Positions 32,581 through 42,392 of a DNA stretch of 64,000 nt are shown piece by piece. The position numbers and the translations under genes were made by a program. The DNA is from Guillardia theta CCMP2712 (lineage: Eukaryota > Cryptophyceae > Pyrenomonadales > Geminigeraceae): the NCBI RefSeq assembly GCF_000315625.1, contig NW_005434663.1:215337-279336 (forward strand), read 5' to 3'. Every line of letters begins with the position of its first letter. The stretch's first letter is position 1. The notes below the pieces were generated by a model, which searched no databases, had not been told where the DNA came from, and saw only the letters and a program-made list of their open reading frames with translations.

Positions 32581-33591
32581 CCCTGGCGGTCTCCACAGAA
32601 CTGTCACATTGTCGTTGCAACCTGGCGTCAGGAATGGTGCAGGGGAATGAGGAACTGCTGGCACAAAGATGAGGAGGCGAAAGACGAGGGAGGAGGAGGA
32701 GGAGGAGGAAGGGGAGGGGGGGAGGAGGAGGAGGAAGGAAGAGGGAGAATGTCATTGTGATGTAGCAGCAGACTGAATGAGTTCTGTGAGTGCTTCAATA
32801 CAGCAGGAGAGCTGTTGATGTGGCAGCGTGAGATTATCGAGGCAGGTGCAGCTAATGCCAGAAGATCATACGAGAAAAACGTTTCCGATGTGACAGGATA
32901 ATAGAAGTGGTGACCCAACAGTGATTGCTTCAAGAGCCTAGGTGTTGCAGCTAGATGGAGGAGTCTGAATCAGATTCCGAGTGTGGAGTGAGGTGTGAAG
33001 GTCAGAGGCAGTGAGGATGCGAGGGCAGCGACAAGACTGAGGTGTGGGCACAGGAGATTGGGAACAAAGAGATATGGAAGGGGTGGGGGACAGGGTAGGT
33101 GTAGCATGGGAGCTACACAGAAAGGAATTGCGGGACGGAGAGGGAGGAATAATGTGGGAGGGAGTGAAGGGAGCAACAAAGTGAAGTACTTAGAGGTCAG
33201 GAGCTGTCCTCGTGATCATAATTGGTTCGTAAGAGGTCGAGGAATGTCGGAGGGCACTAGAGAATGAACAAGTCCATGCACATCACTTTCAAAGGAATTG
33301 TCGATGTGAAGTTGCCCAAGACTTTCTTGCAATCGCATGATAAGCTCTCATGCTTCATGAATCTTATTGAATTAGTTTTTTTGATTTGTTGACGAATCTC
33401 TATCATCTGTTTCGCTCACAAGAATTTTCTTAACAGGAGTCGCTGAAGTTATGCCCACAACACGTGCTTCACATGCATGATGAGAACGAGATTCAGATTG
33501 AACTGGTGAAAACGCACAATATTTTGCTTCGAGAGATTCCTTAAAAACGCTGGACACTTCTGGTTTGTGTCTGTTCAATTGAAGGGTCAGG
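32581..33591. other. Intergenic spacer, GGA-rich, with possible upstream ORF
   Basis: 32685-32745 is GGAGGA-rich. The remainder shows no coding pattern except a 42-codon ORF at 33265-33393 (MNKSMHITFKG..) that could be an upstream ORF of the RING gene. No RNA gene seen. Confidence 0.4.
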
Positions 33592-36246
33592 ATGGGGAAC
33601 AAGCTGAGCAGAGGCAAGTCTGTTGATAGCAAGTTCACAAAACCTACTGGCCTGTACCCGACGTGTGATTGGGACGAGAAAACAGTCAAGAAACTCATTA
33701 ACAAGAAGAAGGTGGCTCCGCGATATCCTGGTAGAGAAGAACCAGGGCCAGATCTTGATGAGTGTCCTATTTGCTTCTTGGTGAGAAACCCGCAACAGGC
33801 TGAAGAGCCTTCTCCTTGTTCTGACGAAAGTTTTCTTGATAGTGGTATCCCGGGGGTTTGAATCGCTCAAAATGCTGCAAAAAGCCGATCTGTACAGGTA
33901 AGGAATCGCATCGTAACAAAAGATTCAAGATGTTGACTGGGAGCGTACAGAATGCTTTCTGCAGTTCAAAAAGCCCAATGCTCAGAAAGCCATTCAATGT
34001 CCATTCTGCAATTCGTTGAATTACTCTGTAAAGTACACCGGCCAAATGACAAAAGAAGAGCGTGAAGCATTGGAAGCTGTGAGGATGTTTTCGTGTTTAC
34101 CCTTGTCTTTTCACTTTCCTTCCTTGTTCTCTTCCATGTTGGCATTGTTGACTCACGTTTTTTAATACACAGGAGGAGCAAAAGGTTATTGAAGCCAAGA
34201 TCAGAGCGCGAAAAGCAGAGTTGTCAAGACAAATAGAGCGTGAGAAGGAGGTTGCTTTGGAGAGAGAGCAGAAGAAGCAAGAGGCTGCGGCAGCAGGCCC
34301 AACTCAACCACCACCTCCTCCAGAGAGTCATGACTCAAATCCCGTAAATCAATCTGCAAGAGAATCCGAAAGCGGTTCTCGCAGATGGCGTCCAAGCGCG
34401 AATTCTGAAGGTGATGGTTGGTCTTTCGTTGAGAGTTTCAGAGACTCACTGATGATGCTTGTTTTCAGTGAATGATGACGAGGAGCATGACAGAGCGAAT
34501 ACTGATATAGAAGAGTTGATGGTAATGGAAGCTATAAGATTGTCTCTACTCGACATCAAAAATGGAGATTATGCAGGTGCAGTGCAGATGTAGTTTGTGC
34601 GAGTGCTTACAATCTTTTAAGATCAAGGTACTGAGAATGCTTCAGATGAGGACAGCAATACATATGAAAATGCGCAGTCCATATTAGCAGCGGGCATGGA
34701 TGCATCGTCTAGTGACGATGAAGGTTGTTTTCTGGCAGGTCCGACGCAACGAGCTGCTTTGTACGAAGACGATGAATCTTATGGTGGGGGAAATGGCGGA
34801 TATCACTCCGATCGAACTTTAGACAAGCGGGTCATCGCTCGTCGACTTCATTCGGAACGCAATATGGCAGCAGCAGAGGGAGGCTTCAGATCCAGTCAAG
34901 ACGATCTTGCTTTGGAAAGCAGGTTGAGATATAGATCTTTCGATCAACGTCACACGAGTGGACGCGCACATGTACATTCTCATATACACTCAGGTACTAA
35001 GTCAATGTCTTGTGCAACCTCATTTTATCATGTGACGCTTGGAATGATAGAGTTCGAACAACTGACACGCGATGATTTGGACGATGTAGAAGCGAAGCAA
35101 GAAATTGCAAATCTTCTGGAGATGAATCTTGAATGGTTTGCTGAGGAATCGACTCTAAGGAGGTATTGTCCTTGGGATTATGAGGAAAGAAGCATCTCTG
35201 AATCCGAGGAGGCTGGCTCTCCAAACCCTCGTCCGTCAGTGGATAGGATGAATCCCTCCATGTCACCTGTGGCCTTGGAGCCTTTGTCAACGGTGTCTCC
35301 TCCAGCCTTTGGTACCTCGCCGGCCGACGCCATTCAGCGTGAAGGTCAAATGGAATCTGATTTAGCACATATGATACATGCTCCACGGGAGCTTGATGGT
35401 CAATTTGCCAACGGTCCGACGCACGACCGATCAAGGGGAGGTGCAGTTGATGAATTCGTCTCATTTCAAGCGGAAGACGATGCACGCATGGGCATTCACC
35501 AGCAGGAATCTACTCCTCTAGATAAAGACTCTGCGACTCATGAAAGCAGCACGTTGATTGAAGGTGCGATTCAAGGGGAACAAGCAAGTGCAGAGCTCTC
35601 AAGTAACTCGAATCTGGACGCTATCAGTCAGGAACCTTGTCCTTCTCCTCAGTTGGTCGGGTTCCAGGTCTCAGGGGGGGACAGAGCTGCTCGTGAACCT
35701 GTCTCAGGCGGGGAAACCATCCGAAGGGAGGAAAGCTCTCCCACCAGTGAGGAGCTGCCCACACAGCCTGAGCAGAGACGCGAGTCTGCAGTGCCAGATT
35801 GTCAGATAGAAAGCCCAAGTTCGAATGCCTGGGTAGAAGGAGAATGCCAAATAGCCCAAACACAAGGGACTGAATGTGATATGAGGGACGGAGAAGAAGT
35901 CTTAGATGATGATCGAGGGGATAACGGTCAAAGTACTGATGAACTTGACAAGGACACACAAGGCAGCCAGGAAATAGAGGAGAGTGATGGGCAGGTACAA
36001 GACCAAGGTGGGAATGAAGAACTGGTACAAGACCACGATACACAGAAGCTCGAGCTGGAGCCTTCTTCCGATCAGGGCGAGGAGTTGAAGTCCAGCGGAG
36101 AGGACACACAAGAAGGCTTGTCGAACGACAAATCTATGGCTTGTGACGCACCTGAAGAGCAGTTGCATGGAGAAGACGATGAAACTTCATCGAAGAAAAT
36201 TCTCGCGGTTCCGACGGAGGAACTTGGATGCGAAGAGTTGAGATGA
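33592..36246 (+). CDS. DA2-like RING-type E3 ubiquitin ligase
   Basis: An E3 ubiquitin ligase like plant DA2/GW2-type and the related fungal/protist proteins. It starts MGNKLSRGK (possible N-myristoylation), then [16 protein letters not shown] and the [48 protein letters not shown], followed by NYSVKYTG and a charged helix ([19 protein letters not shown]). Exons: 33592-33780, 33843-33897, 33951-34078, 34173-34410, 34469-34576 and 34622-36246; every join keeps frame. [10 protein letters not shown] (about 34525-34555) fits a ubiquitin-interacting motif. The last exon is a long acidic, Glu/Gln/Ser-rich, probably disordered tail with [13 protein letters not shown] in it. Within it, 34994-35050 (57 nt, GT..AG, in frame) may be a retained or optional intron. 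The length of the tail is unlike plant homologues. Confidence 0.85.
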
Positions 36247-36464
36247 TTGCTGTTGGCGTCTCGTTTGTACTATCATGGAGGGTTTTGGCGTTGTTAACAA
36301 GAAGATGCTTGCTGTTCTACTTGAAAACGTTGAGTTTCGAGACAAATAAATCTGTTAGAAGACCCACAAACAAGCTCATCTGACCCAATTTGAGCAGCTG
36401 GGATCATGTTCAGAATGCCATAAGAGAAAGTCTTTTCGTCAAACATAGCGTTAGTTCTACGCGT

Positions 36465-37602
36465 CTACATTTTTCCGCTTTCTCGTGCAAGTTCTATCAC
36501 AGTCTTCTTCTTGGCGGGCTTCTCTTCGGTCCTGCAAACAAGTCAAACTGGCAGCACTGAGAGCACAAGGAAGTCTCACTCGGCTGGTTTGGGAGGTGCC
36601 TTGGGAGCATGCAGCACGTGCGGCGCATGATGCGCATGAGTACGAGTGAGGATGGGGGTGAGGACCGGTAGCACTCCATGCGGCACTTTCACGAGGCTGC
36701 CGACGAGTGTGCCTGAGAATGAAGTGAGGCGAAAGTGAAGGAGCTGTCAAAGTAGGGGAGATGACACCTTTCTTCTTCCGCTCAAGGGCTTGCTGCCTCA
36801 GTTTCCGAAATTTCTCCGGCACGTTGGTGCCATGGAAGGAGCGGATCACTTCCCTGACATCCTGGATGTCTTCTTTCGCAATCGCCTCGAGGAAGGGGAT
36901 GAGGTCGATCAGTTCCGTGTCGTTCAAATCTCCGTTCCAAGGTTTGATGGCGACAGCATTGTCAGGCTGGTAGGAGTAGCTGACCGAGTTCGTGTCGACA
37001 ATGATCACCTTGCGGAGGTCTCTGTTGAGGAAGGAGAGATCCTTGATGTGCTTCCCGTTTACGTACTTGGTGTGCTCCCTGTACAGGGAATGCTCAAAGT
37101 ATGGCTGCTGTTCCGCTAGCCTCATCACGATCGGCTGAGCATAGGAGCTCATGGCACTCGTGAAAATAACAATCTCGTAAGTCTGGGACATGTGCGCAAG
37201 GAAAGCATCGAGCCCTGGTCTCTTCTTTGTCCTATGTCCCCTTTTCCGGTCCCATTCTGTGTTGACCAACGTGTCTTCCAGGCTCAGAACCAGCGTCCTG
37301 TGTGTGAAGGAGGGGCCTGTTTCAGGAGGATCAGGGAGAAGTTTCCCTGGAGGAAGTCCTGCTCTGTCCGCTGGCTCCACCACCCAGTCGATCCAGCTCT
37401 TCAATCCCAGCGTCTGTACCATCCTGTCACTCAGGCTCTGCGTGCTCAGAGGCTCCTGCGCCTCAGCCCTCACGGGAGGCTTCAAGGTGGTGTAGAGAAG
37501 GGATCCTCCGAGAAGAGAGGAGGAGGCAAGCAGAGCTCGTCCCCCCCTCCTCCTCGCTCCCGCTGCCATCGCTCGTAGCATCGCTTGCATCTGCGCCTGC
37601 AT
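36465..37602 (-). CDS. TIM50: TIM50-like mitochondrial import translocase subunit
   Basis: Subunit of the TIM23 complex; the intermembrane-space domain receives presequences from TOM. The start at 37602 gives MQAQMQAMLRAMAAGARRRGGRALLAS, split here as an Arg-rich matrix-targeting leader followed by a single membrane span (LLASSSLLGGSLLYTT). The FCP/NIF-like domain shows LVLSLEDTLVNTEW, KKRPGLDAFL, YEIVIFTSAMSSYA, VIIVDTNSVSYSYQPDNA and IPFLEAIAKEDIQDVREV. The phosphatase DxDx(T/V) has lost its first Asp (SLEDT), as expected of the non-catalytic TIM50 lineage. Two further exons give a Pro/His-rich stretch (HHAPHVLHAPKAPPKPAE) and a Lys-rich C-terminus with stop TAG at 36465-36467. An in-frame ATG at 37737 exists but lies before an AT-rich segment. 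Confidence 0.88.
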
Positions 37603-37965
37603 GCTGGTTTGAGGGTGTTGTTGTAACTGCTGTAACGTATATATAACCGATTTGTAACGTATTATGTAACCTTCATTGTAACGCTCAATCGAAGAGACAT
37701 GCTGAAATGACTGCACTGTAGCGATAGGCGAGGTCATGCAGACGGATGGAGGACGGAGTAGGAATGAGAGACATGGACAAGGAGTATTATGTTGAACTGA
37801 GTGGAGAGAGAAAGGATAGAGACGGAGGAAAGATCTTGTGACCCTTGAAACACAGATTTTACTCAGGAGAGATGGAACGTTTCAAAAGAGAGATAGAGAA
37901 GAGGAGAAGAGATACTCTGGTTAATCTTTCATCTTACTCTTTCTTTTCAAACAGGGGACAGTGAC

Positions 37966-38843
37966 ATGATGCGTGTGGAAGCACAACTTGTGTCGTTTTC
38001 TCTGCTGCTATGCTTCATATGTGGACTGGTCGTCGTTTTCAGAGGAGAGCGTACTCAACGTTCTGTTTTGATTCAAGATAACAGAGTCCCGACTTTCGAT
38101 TGGAGTGACAAGAATGTTGACCTATTTTACAAAGCCTGCCAAGAAGGAAACGAAGGGGCTTGCAAGGATCTTGTCAGCAGTGACGCTGCGCTTGCCAGTT
38201 TGAACAGAAGATCCTTCAAAGGACGAGTCTTTCTTCAACCCCAGCCATCTCAAGGTAACCCTTTCTTATCCGGTTCGTTTGTATGATGAAGGGGCTTCTC
38301 AGAAGAAAACTCTTATGATAAATTTCGTAAGGCCGGTGACAACATCGTTCCATTGGCCGGCCATTATGGCGTCAATGAGATGTCGGGTTATGATCTGGGC
38401 TCCACTCTTGAACCGGTTGAGGTGGAACAGAGAAGCATCCTCACTCCTGGAGCAACCATGCTGCGTGGAATGGGAGCGGGAGGGGCTCATTCATTTTCGA
38501 AATACCCCCTTGCTTTGCTAGGTAATCATCCCTTGCCATGGTGCTGTCGATCTTACATGTGGTAGTGTCTCAAGGCTTCCGCCAACAGCGTGGCATCCAA
38601 AGGTTGGCTGCCTTTCCCTCTAACTGTGACCCTGATGGGCCGAACTGTGGGCCAACGAGGCCAGCGGAAGATTTCATGGCTGATGTACAGCTTCCCCCGA
38701 GGGACTGGCTAAATATGCGATATGAATGTTGTCCTTGCCTTGGAGAGGGCTCAAGAAGAATCGGATACGACCAGTTTGATAACAGCGGCTTCTACAATCC
38801 CTACACTATGAACCTTTGCCACAACTGTGGCTGCACAGTGTGA
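37966..38843 (+). CDS. Uncharacterised membrane-anchored Cys-rich protein
   Basis: Not recognised. Three exons, 37966-38254, 38303-38521 and 38566-38843, joined in phase. The start is followed by an N-terminal hydrophobic span (SFSLLLCFICGLVVVF) flanked by RGER, so it is a signal anchor or uncleaved signal peptide. Then LFYKACQEGNEGACKDL, a Gly-rich middle (GAGGAHSFSKY) and a C-terminal part with paired cysteines: NCDPDGPNCGP, YECCPCLGEG and NLCHNCGCTV at the very end. The Cys pattern suggests disulphides in the lumen or outside the cell. The ending with CHNCGC resembles a metal-binding or redox site, but no family is recognised. Head-to-head with TIM50. Confidence 0.7.
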
Positions 38844-39070
38844 TGAAAGGTCTTGTATTTCTGTATTGTATTAGAATCATCGATTGAATAGAAAGAGTCC
38901 AAGCATTGTGCTGGAACGGCCAAAGTTGTAACTCAACTAGAAGATGATACAAGTAGGTCCAATGTAAAGCCCTACTTCCTATGCTCTTGCAAGCATATAT
39001 TCAGCACCGTCCCAGAGGAAACAATACTCCTGTCATGCGCTACACGCCAGTGCGGCGGTTGGTAATGATT
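38844..39070. other. Short spacer between convergent genes
   Basis: No gene seen; probably 3' untranslated sequence of both neighbours. Confidence 0.4.
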
Positions 39071-39952
39071 CTATGACGTTATTGTAAGGCATTTCTTGTT
39101 CCCGAGATTTGACGCGCAGCTTTTGCTCAATGAAGTATAAAATGCCTTTGAGAAAAGAAGGACTTTCAAACGGTCTTTGATCCATCTGCCTACCTTATAG
39201 AGCAGAAAGATTTTAAGCAACTTGAGCACCCATCTTGCCACAGCCATGACAAACTTCAAGTTCTGTACGTAGGGTTGAAGCTTGCAAATACCTTGACCCC
39301 AGGTCTTGACCAGTTTGCCCACTCTTTTTGGTGAACAAGTTCCGAAAGAAAACCTCGCTGGCCAACTGTCGCTTTCCCTTCTTGGATCAAGGAATCCTTC
39401 AAGTGAAAACCGTGAGTTGATCGTGTATTCCAAGAATGAGACTCTTTTTGATCCTCTGTGATTTTTTTCAATTATGCTATCATTTTTCTGAGAATGCGGT
39501 GATGCGAGATCATTGCTTTCTCCTATAGTGCAACAAGTCTCATTCATCGACACCATGTTCGTGTACTTATCTTCAAGAGAGTGCTTGCTTCCATCGGAGA
39601 TCATGTTTGTTTCCTGTTGAGTGTTCACCAACGATTCGTGGCGTTGCTCTCTGTCGCTGCGTTTGCTCCTCCTCCGCCCTTGGCTCCCTGCTGGCTCCCC
39701 CGCTTGTTTGAAATGCCTGCCTGCTTTCCACACGCTACCCGGCAGAGTGGCTTGCAAAAGAGTTGCAATTATTTCCTTTAATTCAGAACTCTTACAGAAA
39801 ATTCCAAATTTCAGTGAAAAATTACATGGGACCGGGCAATACATGGGACCGGGCCATCTCACTTGTGCAACATGCCAAAAGTGACGGTATGAGGGGCAGA
39901 ATCTCAGGCGGTTGACCGTGGCCGACCTACTGTATGGCCTTCCGACTGGCAT
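39071..39952 (-). CDS. Hypothetical protein, Lys/Ser-rich with C-terminal amphipathic helix
   Basis: A single uninterrupted frame of 294 codons from the ATG at 39952. Nothing recognised. The middle is polar (SKRSDREQRHES, MISDGSKHSLEDKY), the C-terminal quarter has LKFVMAVARWVLKLLKIFLLYKV followed by more basic residues, a strongly amphipathic to hydrophobic helix that may bind a membrane. Intronless while neighbours are spliced; it may be a real single-exon gene or a long chance ORF. Its codons look less constrained than those of the WW gene beside it. Confidence 0.4.
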   Translation of the reverse strand: MPVGRPYSRSATVNRLRFCPSYRHFWHVAQVRWPGPMYCPVPCNFSLKFGIFCKSSELKEIIATLLQATLPGSVWKAGRHFKQAGEPAGSQGRRRSKRSDREQRHESLVNTQQETNMISDGSKHSLEDKYTNMVSMNETCCTIGESNDLASPHSQKNDSIIEKNHRGSKRVSFLEYTINSRFSLEGFLDPRRESDSWPARFSFGTCSPKRVGKLVKTWGQGICKLQPYVQNLKFVMAVARWVLKLLKIFLLYKVGRWIKDRLKVLLFSKAFYTSLSKSCASNLGNKKCLTITS

Positions 39953-40109
39953 GCTCGCAAGAACTTGGGAAGGCAAGGACGAGCGAGAGGGAGCGAGAGG
40001 GAGCGGAGGGGAGAGACAGAGCTGAGGGAGTGTTAGTGACAGTGTGCGGTGATCAGATGATATAGCCTTGTGCTCGTCTCAGCTTTCTCAAGTTAACAAG
40101 CGTGAGGTG

Positions 40110-42259
40110 ATGTCTAGAACTAAACAATGGTCGATCCAAGGGGGATTGAGCTCTCGCCCAAGACCTAGAACAGTCCTCGGCAGTTCTGAGGTGAACAGCA
40201 AGGGATTGCCTAAGGTGGTTTCCTTTCAAGATGCTAGGATGAAACATTCGCACGATTCTTCGTCAAACTCCTTCGACTCGAAATTCATGAAGTATGTCCG
40301 ATCGCGATGTCCATTTCCTACAACCCCGATGGTGGTGTCAGGGTCCTACTCGCAAGGAGAACAGTCAATGCTGCAGCACGCGACTCCTGATTCAACTCTC
40401 TCCACAGAATCCATTGGCAGTGATGCCCTGACGCAACTCACACCTCAGGATTATGACGCGGCAGAGTGGAAGCAGAGGAGAGACAGGTCCGGAAGACGCT
40501 TCTATGTCAACCGCAGGGACGGCAGGTTGTCGTGGACGCATCCCAACTCTCCGGATCCAGAGGAGGAGGTCGGGCAGGAGTATGGCCTTGTGCTACCTGG
40601 AGCTTTGAAGTCACCCAAGAGCGAACGAATCAGGAGCGTATTTAGACGATCGAGTCCCAGGGTCTTGGAGGCAGGAGAGATTGTGAGCTGGCCGGTAGGA
40701 ACACACATGGTGTTGAGATCAGAACCAGAACGTCGAAGACATTCACAGAGTTCCAACCCAAACAGCCCAGTTGTCATGCATCAACCCTCCTCGATGAGCC
40801 AAGACTCGGCAGCCAGCGCCAACAGGTTTCATCGAGACTACCTGAGGGGGTTGAAACTTAATTTCCCTCCGCTCGATGTCGAAAGAGCGCGAGAGGGAGT
40901 TTTGTCTCCCAACCTCGCTAGAGGTACATCATGGCGTGATGTGTTGGCGTTCTCATCTTCCTTGTTGCAGATCAAAAAGCCAACGAGGCAGCGAGTATGA
41001 CGGCGCTGACTCCCTTCGGATATGTGACGCTTGCAGAAGACGCAGCAGGCTCCAGCCCGAATGAGATGCACGGCGAGCAGGTCAAGATTGTCAGGGAGGC
41101 TTTGATGGCAACAGGAGAGGGGCACGACAAGCTGCAAGGTCTGAGAGCAGCAATCGTCGACCACTTCCATCCAGAACTCTTTGTTGAAAGCTCTAGCAAC
41201 ACAAGACTACTGCAACAAGAAATGTTTCGAAGTCATTCGTTAAACGAGAAGCTGGAGGTACGTGGGCTCATAATGATCTCTCGTTCGTTCATGCCGTGTT
41301 GTCACAGGCGCTGCGGTCATGTTATGATGCTGGATCCATCAGTCTCCAAGCTTTCAGATTCTTGAAGCAAGCGTTTCTCGACCTCGAGGATGCCTCAGCA
41401 GGGCTCCAGAGAGGTTGGAAGAACGATATTGCCTCTCGCCCTTCATTGTCCTCGTTCTGTTCCATGACTTGGTTCTTGTTGACCCAGCAGTCCCATCGCG
41501 TGGGAAGGAGGAGAAGCGGAGACAAGAAGTAGCATCTTTATTTCCAACAACTCAGGCAGGCTTCTCTTGGGAAACGACCAAGCAAAGCAACGACCGAAGG
41601 TTGAGCACAACTTTCCAACGACGTAGCACAAGGTCTGTGCTGAAACTCGATTGCCGGTCGTGTTGAGATTCATTCATTGTGGACAGGCAGGCAACATCTA
41701 CAGCAGGAACCGAAAGTGAAGAGAAAATGATGAGATCTTACATCCCGTTCGTTTATTCTCTTGGGCATCGGCCAGCATTGACAGTCAAACAGGCGAAGGA
41801 GATCGGATGTGAGCATCTGTCACTATGGAGCCTTCAACGGCACTGAAAAGGCGACTGAAGTTCTTGTGTTTTCTCCTCTCTCGAGCAAGTGATGCTCACA
41901 GACTTGAGATGCGCGTCTCTGACGCTCCTCTCAGCTGCAGTCCTCGCCGACATTCACCTGTTGCCGCTGAGGAGGCCATGGACACGAGCAGCTTTGCTTT
42001 GCGATCCCAACAGGTAGGATCTCGTTCTAGTGTGCATGTATCGGTCGTTCGACAGTAGCATGTATCTAGTGCTAGTTTGACTACAGTTTGCATCTGGCGC
42101 TTCTGAAGCTTTGTTCAGGAACCGCGGATGTCAACGACTCAGATGATGCAACAAGCGTTTGCGCGAGAGCGATGGATCACTTCGGCTGACAGCATCGTCT
42201 TGTCTCCTGGTGAAGTGCCGCAGCAGTACCGCATGGTCCCTGGCAGGAACTTGCATTGA
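40110..42259 (+). CDS. WW-domain protein
   Basis: Starts at ATG 40110 (MSRTKQWSIQGG). A Ser-rich N-terminus leads to one WW domain at about 40465-40545: EWKQRRDRSGRRFYVNRRDG ending in LSWTHP, with both signature Trp, the central aromatic pair and the last Pro. WW domains bind Pro-rich or pSer/Thr-Pro peptides. The rest is Ser/Pro/Arg-rich (SNPNSPVVMHQPSS), then helical (AGSISLQAFRFLKQAFLDLED near 41330-41400). Later exons include RLEMRVSDAPLSCSP and a final ERWITSADSIVLSPGE before TGA 42257-42259. The exon set between 41400 and 41880 is unclear because two frames are open there. Partner and location unknown. Confidence 0.65.
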
Positions 42260-42392
42260 TATAAAAGCATTGAGCTAACAAGGGCGCTACCTTAAAAAGG
42301 GTAAGCCGGTCTGACGAACCTCCTACCACCCCAGGCTCTCTTACCGTACCCCCCCTCCCATCTCTTCTTACTACCCCTCCTGCCCTGTAGCG

